In this document: positions 60,088 through 64,000 of the stretch, piece after piece
Position numbering within the stretch: the stretch's first letter is position 1
Layout: each line of letters opens with the position of its first letter
NCBI RefSeq assembly: GCF_030249845.1
Contig: NZ_JANURM010000001.1
Coordinates: 62,001 to 126,000 of the forward strand
Length of the DNA: 64,000 nt
Source: Campylobacter gastrosuis
Lineage (GTDB): Bacteria > Campylobacterota > Campylobacteria > Campylobacterales > Campylobacteraceae
Direction of reading: 5' to 3'
The notes under the pieces: generated by a model
Databases searched by the model: none
The model's input: the letters and a program-made list of their open reading frames with translations, nothing else
What the model was told of the DNA's origin: nothing
Position numbers and translations under genes: made by a program

Positions 60088-62091
60088 ATGAAAACTTTTT
60101 CATTTAAAATGCTATCAAAAGCCTGTATTTTGGCGGTTTTATCGCTTGGTGTTTTACACGCTGATAATCCGCCAACAGACGATGAGGTAGCAAAAAGCAA
60201 ACAAAAAGAGGTTGCAAAAACCTTTCAAAATGATGGCTTTAAGCCTAGAACGTTGCTTGACACCGTTGAAGCGGATAAGTATTACTGGGATTATCTTAGA
60301 GAAAATCACCCGATTTTTAAATTTGAAAAAGAGGGGCGACTTGTCGGCGAATACGCACTTTCAGACCGCCAAGAGGAGTTTGTGGATTTTGGCGGCGGTA
60401 AAAAATACGCCCAAAAGGTCGGTCGCCCAACGGCTGTAACTTACCGCTTGGCTTATGAGAGCTTTCTTGACTTCCCAAATAAATTCGTAGGCTCGGCAAA
60501 GTGTGGCGAGTGCCACCCAGCACAATACGCCCAGTGGGAGCGTTCTCGCCACGCTAAAACTATCCGCTTCCCAGAGGATTTAGATGAAGTTAATGGCGAT
60601 CCAAAACAGGGTATGTATGGCACAAATGTGCCGATTTTAACGACTGGCATTCGCCCTGATGATACATTTGCAATTCTAGGCACACCACGCACGAAGTATG
60701 GATTTTTGGATAAATGGCTAGTTCGTGGCACGTATCACGTAATTGACGGCACACTTGATGATAATAATTCAAAAATCGTAGCTGGTGGTAACCAGTTTTC
60801 AGTCAATTGGACAAAATTTTTAACCCCAGAGGTGGCAAAACGCATTCAGGCTGAAATTTCGCCAAACTTCCCGACCGATATGGCTGGATTTGGCGGTTCT
60901 GGCTCACATATGTGGGGTATGAACTCTTATGGTGCTACCTATCAGAAAAAATTCCGCTTTCAACCAGCAAGTGCTTACTGCGAAGTCTGCCACTCGTTTA
61001 AGTTTGATTTTAAATCAAAAGAGGAATTTTTAAGCGCACTTGGCAAACCAAAAGAGCTTAGAAAACACGCTATAAATATGGGAATTTCTTGCGAGGAGTG
61101 CCACGGAGCCGGAGCTCACCTTTATGGTGCAAGAGGTGCTGGTATGGCTAGCAACTGCGAACGCTGTCACCAAAGATTTCAGTATCACGAAGATGATGGT
61201 AAGCTAAACCCACGAAAGCCGTTTAACGCCTACTTTAAGTCAAGCTGTCCATCTTGTGGCACAGAGGGTGCTCAGCTTTATAACTCAGTGCATTACGATA
61301 AAGGTTTAAGGTGTAATACCTGCCACGACCCACACGAGGTTACTGCAAACGACTGGCGCGACCACTACACTCTAACAGGGCTTAAAAAGACCTGCGAGGA
61401 CTGCCACGAGCCACAAAAAGAGATGTTTAAATTCGGTGGCCCACACGCAAAAGATAACTGCACGGGTTGTCATATGCCAAATATGATGAGCTGTGAAAAT
61501 TTTGCCGCTATTCAAGACCCTGATAAGGCTGGTTATGATAACGTAAGGGCTTCGCATATTTGGAAAATTTTGGTTGATAAAGATAAAAAATCACTAAACC
61601 CACCTCCGGGCAAAGATAGAAATCCAAAAGAGAAAGGTTGGCGTTTAGCACGTGAAGATGGACGCTTCTTTGTGGATTTAATGTGGAGTTGCGGTAGAAC
61701 TGCATTTGAAGACCCAAATCTAGTAAAACCGGGTGCGAGTGGCTGCCATAGTGTGATTCAATCAACCTTGCCAAAAGAGCTTCACTATAAAGACCAAGCC
61801 ACAATCTATGAAGCCGTAATGCAGTGGCAAAGACCGGTAAAAGACGGCTACGCTAATATTGAGAAAATTTTACGCTCGGTTGATAAGAGTTTAGCTGAGA
61901 ATAAAAAACTCTCAACAGACGCAAAATCAAGGGCTTTAAGCTTTGCAAAACAGGCACAAGATATTCTTGATAGGCTTAAAAAAGATGGCTCTTGGGGCGT
62001 TCATGGACCAAAATACGCAGCTAAGCTAGTAGATGAGGCGCTAACTTACGCACAACAAGCACAAGATATAGCAACTGGCAAGAGCAAATAA
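60088..62091 (+). CDS. mccA: Octahaem cytochrome c sulfite reductase MccA
   Basis: A 667-residue periplasmic enzyme reducing sulfite to sulfide. It has a signal peptide (residues 1-25) and seven CxxCH haem sites: CGECH near 140, CEVCH near 297, CEECH near 334, CERCH near 357, CNTCH near 410, CEDCH near 435 and CTGCH near 457. An eighth, CX17CH, runs from Cys 535 to Cys 553; Wolinella MccA has CX15CH at this site, bound by a dedicated haem lyase. SCPSCGTE near 386 is not a haem site and may provide a copper-ligating Cys, as in the Cu(I)-haem centre of MccA. SD AAAGGAG. The adjacent fusion gene is the likely electron donor. Confidence 0.9.
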   Translation: MKTFSFKMLSKACILAVLSLGVLHADNPPTDDEVAKSKQKEVAKTFQNDGFKPRTLLDTVEADKYYWDYLRENHPIFKFEKEGRLVGEYALSDRQEEFVDFGGGKKYAQKVGRPTAVTYRLAYESFLDFPNKFVGSAKCGECHPAQYAQWERSRHAKTIRFPEDLDEVNGDPKQGMYGTNVPILTTGIRPDDTFAILGTPRTKYGFLDKWLVRGTYHVIDGTLDDNNSKIVAGGNQFSVNWTKFLTPEVAKRIQAEISPNFPTDMAGFGGSGSHMWGMNSYGATYQKKFRFQPASAYCEVCHSFKFDFKSKEEFLSALGKPKELRKHAINMGISCEECHGAGAHLYGARGAGMASNCERCHQRFQYHEDDGKLNPRKPFNAYFKSSCPSCGTEGAQLYNSVHYDKGLRCNTCHDPHEVTANDWRDHYTLTGLKKTCEDCHEPQKEMFKFGGPHAKDNCTGCHMPNMMSCENFAAIQDPDKAGYDNVRASHIWKILVDKDKKSLNPPPGKDRNPKEKGWRLAREDGRFFVDLMWSCGRTAFEDPNLVKPGASGCHSVIQSTLPKELHYKDQATIYEAVMQWQRPVKDGYANIEKILRSVDKSLAENKKLSTDAKSRALSFAKQAQDILDRLKKDGSWGVHGPKYAAKLVDEALTYAQQAQDIATGKSK

Positions 62092-62096
62092 AAACT

Positions 62097-62116
62097 AAGG
62101 GGGCAAACTCCCCCTT
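62097..62116 (+). terminator. Hairpin between mccA and the cytochrome fusion gene
   Basis: A 7-bp stem AAGGGGG/CCCCCTT with a 6-base loop, followed by TATATT. Only 24 bases separate it from the next ATG, so it is probably a partial terminator or RNA-stability element setting unequal levels of the two proteins. Confidence 0.65.
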
Positions 62117-62140
62117 TATATTAAATAAGGAGAGAAGGCT

Positions 62141-64000
62141 ATGTTAAAATTTATAAAATTGATTCTAGCTTTTATCGCTTTGGCGACTTTACCGACATTT
62201 GCCTCTATGCCTATGGATGTAAATTTAGATTTAGACGGCGTCCGCCCCATAAGTCTATCTCAGGCTGAAAATTTAAGCAAAACTGCCTATTTTTTAGACA
62301 CAAATGATGAGAAAATTTACAAACAAAGACACATTGCTGGGGCGATAAATGTAAATTTAAACAATGTTTTAAGCTTTTTACCTAGCGATAAAAACGCCAC
62401 GATAGTAATCTATGGGCTAAATTCAAGCTCACGTGAGCCGACAAACATCGCAAAGGTGCTAAAAGATGAGGGCTATGAAAATCTGTTTTATATGACCGAG
62501 GGCATTGATGCGTGGGCGATATCTGGCAGACAGACGCAAAGTGCGTTTTTTACCTCAAAAAAGCTAACAGATAAAAAGATAGAGAATTTCAAAGACGGCA
62601 TTCACGAGCATTTGTGGTTTGCAAATATCCCAGCGTGTAGGGACTGCCACACTTCGCCAAAGGTCGTTTTTGCCTCAAAAGAGCAAAAAGATGAGCTGTT
62701 TAAGGACAAGGCTTTTGTAAATGACAACTGCAAAAGCTGTCATAAAGATGAGAAAACGCACTTTGAAAAGAGTGTGCATAGTCCGCTTGTTACGACTGAT
62801 TTAAAGCCAAATAGGGAGCTACCAAACTGCACTGATTGCCACGGAGTGCATATTGCAAATAAAAGTGGCGAGGTGCATAAAGAGCTAAAACAGCTAAGCC
62901 AAGAAAACTGCGGTGTTTGCCACGAAAAACAGCAGTCGCTCTATCACGAGACCTTTCACGGCAAGGCATTGCTTTTAAACAAAAAAGGCGATGCGATTAG
63001 GGTTGCGGCGTGTTTTGATTGCCACGGCACACATAATGTATTGCCAATGCAAAATGAACGCTCGACAATTCACGTAAATAATCGTGTCAAAACGTGCGGT
63101 GAGTGCCACCCTAACTCAAATCTAAATTTCACCGGCTTCATCGCTCACGCTGACCACACGGATAGCCAAAACTACCCAGTTTTACACGCTGCTTATATCT
63201 TTATGACTGGGCTTGTTATTGCGGTGTTTGCGTTTTTTGGACTTCACACGCTTTTATGGAGCATAAAACTAATAAGCGTAAGACTAAAATATCCAAAAGA
63301 GTGGCGCGAGGCAAGAAGCAAAGCACACGCTGATAAGACGACTATTAAGCGGTTTAGCACACTTCACTTGGTGCAACACTTCTTTATGGCAGCGTCATTT
63401 TTAGCGTTAGCGTTTTCTGGTTTGCCACAGAAATTTTACACAGCGCCTTGGGCTGTTAAGATGATTGATTTAATGGGTGGTATTGAGATGGCAACGCTAA
63501 TTCACCACGTAGCAGCTGTTGTGATGTTTGGCGTGTTTTTTAGCCATATTGCTGAGATTATTGTGGTGCAAAAACGCAAAGGTGAGGGATTTTTTAAACG
63601 CCTGTTTGATGCTGATTCGCTAATGCCAAGGTGGCAGGACTTTAAGGATATGAAAGCACACTTTATGTGGTTTATCGGCAGGGGCGAAAGACCGCAGTTT
63701 GACCGCTGGACTTACTGGGAGAAGTTTGATTATTTAGCGGTATTTTGGGGTATGTTTATCATCGGATTTAGCGGGCTTGTGCTTTGGTTTCCAACATTCT
63801 TTGCCAATTTTATGCCGGGCTGGATGATAAATTTAAGCACCCTTGTGCATTCAGATGAGGCGTTGCTTGCGACTGGATTTATCTTTGCGATTCACTTCTT
63901 TAACACGCATTTTAGGGCTGACCGCTTCCCAATGGATATGGTGATTTTTAGCGGGACTTTAAGCGAAGAAGAGATTAAGCAAGAGCGTGCAAAATGGTAT
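62141..64000 (+). CDS. Rhodanese-like / multihaem cytochrome c / cytochrome b fusion protein (C-terminally cut by window end)
   Basis: 620 codons without a stop, from ATG 62141 (SD AAGGAG). Order of parts: signal peptide (1-22); a rhodanese-like domain (about 30-130) whose catalytic Cys loop reads IYGLNSSSREP with no cysteine, so it should not be a sulfurtransferase; six CxxCH haem sites (CRDCH, CKSCH, CTDCH, CGVCH, CFDCH, CGECH; about 165-325); and about five TM helices (from about 345) with paired His typical of b-type haem (for example LIHHVAAVVMF and FFSHIAEII). I infer a quinol-oxidising donor of electrons to MccA across the membrane. The gene is directly downstream of mccA. Confidence 0.85.
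   Translation, partial: MLKFIKLILAFIALATLPTFASMPMDVNLDLDGVRPISLSQAENLSKTAYFLDTNDEKIYKQRHIAGAINVNLNNVLSFLPSDKNATIVIYGLNSSSREPTNIAKVLKDEGYENLFYMTEGIDAWAISGRQTQSAFFTSKKLTDKKIENFKDGIHEHLWFANIPACRDCHTSPKVVFASKEQKDELFKDKAFVNDNCKSCHKDEKTHFEKSVHSPLVTTDLKPNRELPNCTDCHGVHIANKSGEVHKELKQLSQENCGVCHEKQQSLYHETFHGKALLLNKKGDAIRVAACFDCHGTHNVLPMQNERSTIHVNNRVKTCGECHPNSNLNFTGFIAHADHTDSQNYPVLHAAYIFMTGLVIAVFAFFGLHTLLWSIKLISVRLKYPKEWREARSKAHADKTTIKRFSTLHLVQHFFMAASFLALAFSGLPQKFYTAPWAVKMIDLMGGIEMATLIHHVAAVVMFGVFFSHIAEIIVVQKRKGEGFFKRLFDADSLMPRWQDFKDMKAHFMWFIGRGERPQFDRWTYWEKFDYLAVFWGMFIIGFSGLVLWFPTFFANFMPGWMINLSTLVHSDEALLATGFIFAIHFFNTHFRADRFPMDMVIFSGTLSEEEIKQERAKWY

Noticed and set aside
60317..60772. Reading frames opposite the start of mccA
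   Set aside because: Shadows of a conserved cytochrome gene; biased composition of the antisense strand explains them.
61247..61260. A ninth haem site in MccA (CPSC)
   Set aside because: The CxxC is followed by Gly, not His. One of these Cys is better seen as a possible copper ligand.
62228..62530. Active rhodanese sulfurtransferase in the fusion protein
   Set aside because: The loop that should carry the catalytic cysteine reads GLNSSSRE and contains none.
1..64000. tRNA, rRNA, insertion sequences or integrase genes
   Set aside because: None recognised by eye on either strand. Acquired regions (RM pair, Fic, kinase system) have no visible transposase or attachment site.

Overview
The window is low-GC, densely coded DNA from a Campylobacterota genome. 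It is most likely a Campylobacter outside the C. jejuni/C. coli group, closer to the C. concisus/curvus/mucosalis type. Reasons: the glmU-coaBC-(unknown)-uppS block beside motAB-fliP, a PgbA-type plasminogen-binding protein, a dimeric all-alpha dUTPase, nspC, a fused CcsBA (ResB/CcsA) cytochrome c assembly protein, an MccA-type octahaem sulfite reductase, and three long poly-G/poly-C tracts of the kind this genus uses for phase variation. The species is an inference from gene content; no marker was compared.

Layout. 1-10.5 kb: small housekeeping and membrane genes (YhbP-like and DUF1294 proteins, dUTPase, EI24 protein, prs, metK), a type II restriction-modification pair, an NSS transporter, a MATE exporter and a YgjP-like metallopeptidase. 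10.5-14.3 kb: an MFS transporter, then a WbqC-like gene and two paralogous methyltransferase genes; two of these three carry poly-G tracts, and the second methyltransferase is switched off. 14.3-20.5 kb: uppS, an unknown gene, coaBC and glmU on the minus strand; motA, motB and fliP on the plus strand. 20.5-26.3 kb: a TolC/adaptor/RND efflux operon ending in an EamA transporter. 26.5-32.8 kb: two L-lactate permeases followed by lutABC, a complete lactate uptake and oxidation module. 32.9-36 kb: macAB, then a lone Fic gene. 36.7-41.3 kb: the livJHMGF branched-chain amino acid importer. 41.4-44.5 kb: ccsBA.

44.5-48.5 kb is the most unusual region. It holds a PIN-domain gene and a Ser/Thr-kinase-like gene in adjacent frames, joined by a run of nine C (ten would fuse them). 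A TerY-like vWA gene that has lost its N-terminal metal-binding half, a PP2C phosphatase and a degenerate orphan reading frame follow. Kinase, vWA and PP2C together match the TerY-P phosphorylation triad; here it appears phase-variable and partly decayed.

48.5-55.4 kb: a Sel1-repeat protein, a NUDIX hydrolase, mgtE and a Csd3-like M23 peptidase on the minus strand; pgbA-like, glcD and nspC on the plus strand. 55.4-56.2 kb: a gene-poor stretch with a hairpin-bearing repeat array, a 30-residue membrane protein gene and a frameshifted small membrane gene. 56.2-59.8 kb: an HDOD protein and polA. 59.8-64 kb: a long upstream region with a perfect 32-bp palindrome containing a CRP/FNR-type box, then mccA and a rhodanese-haem-cytochrome b fusion that runs off the window end, presumably its membrane electron donor.
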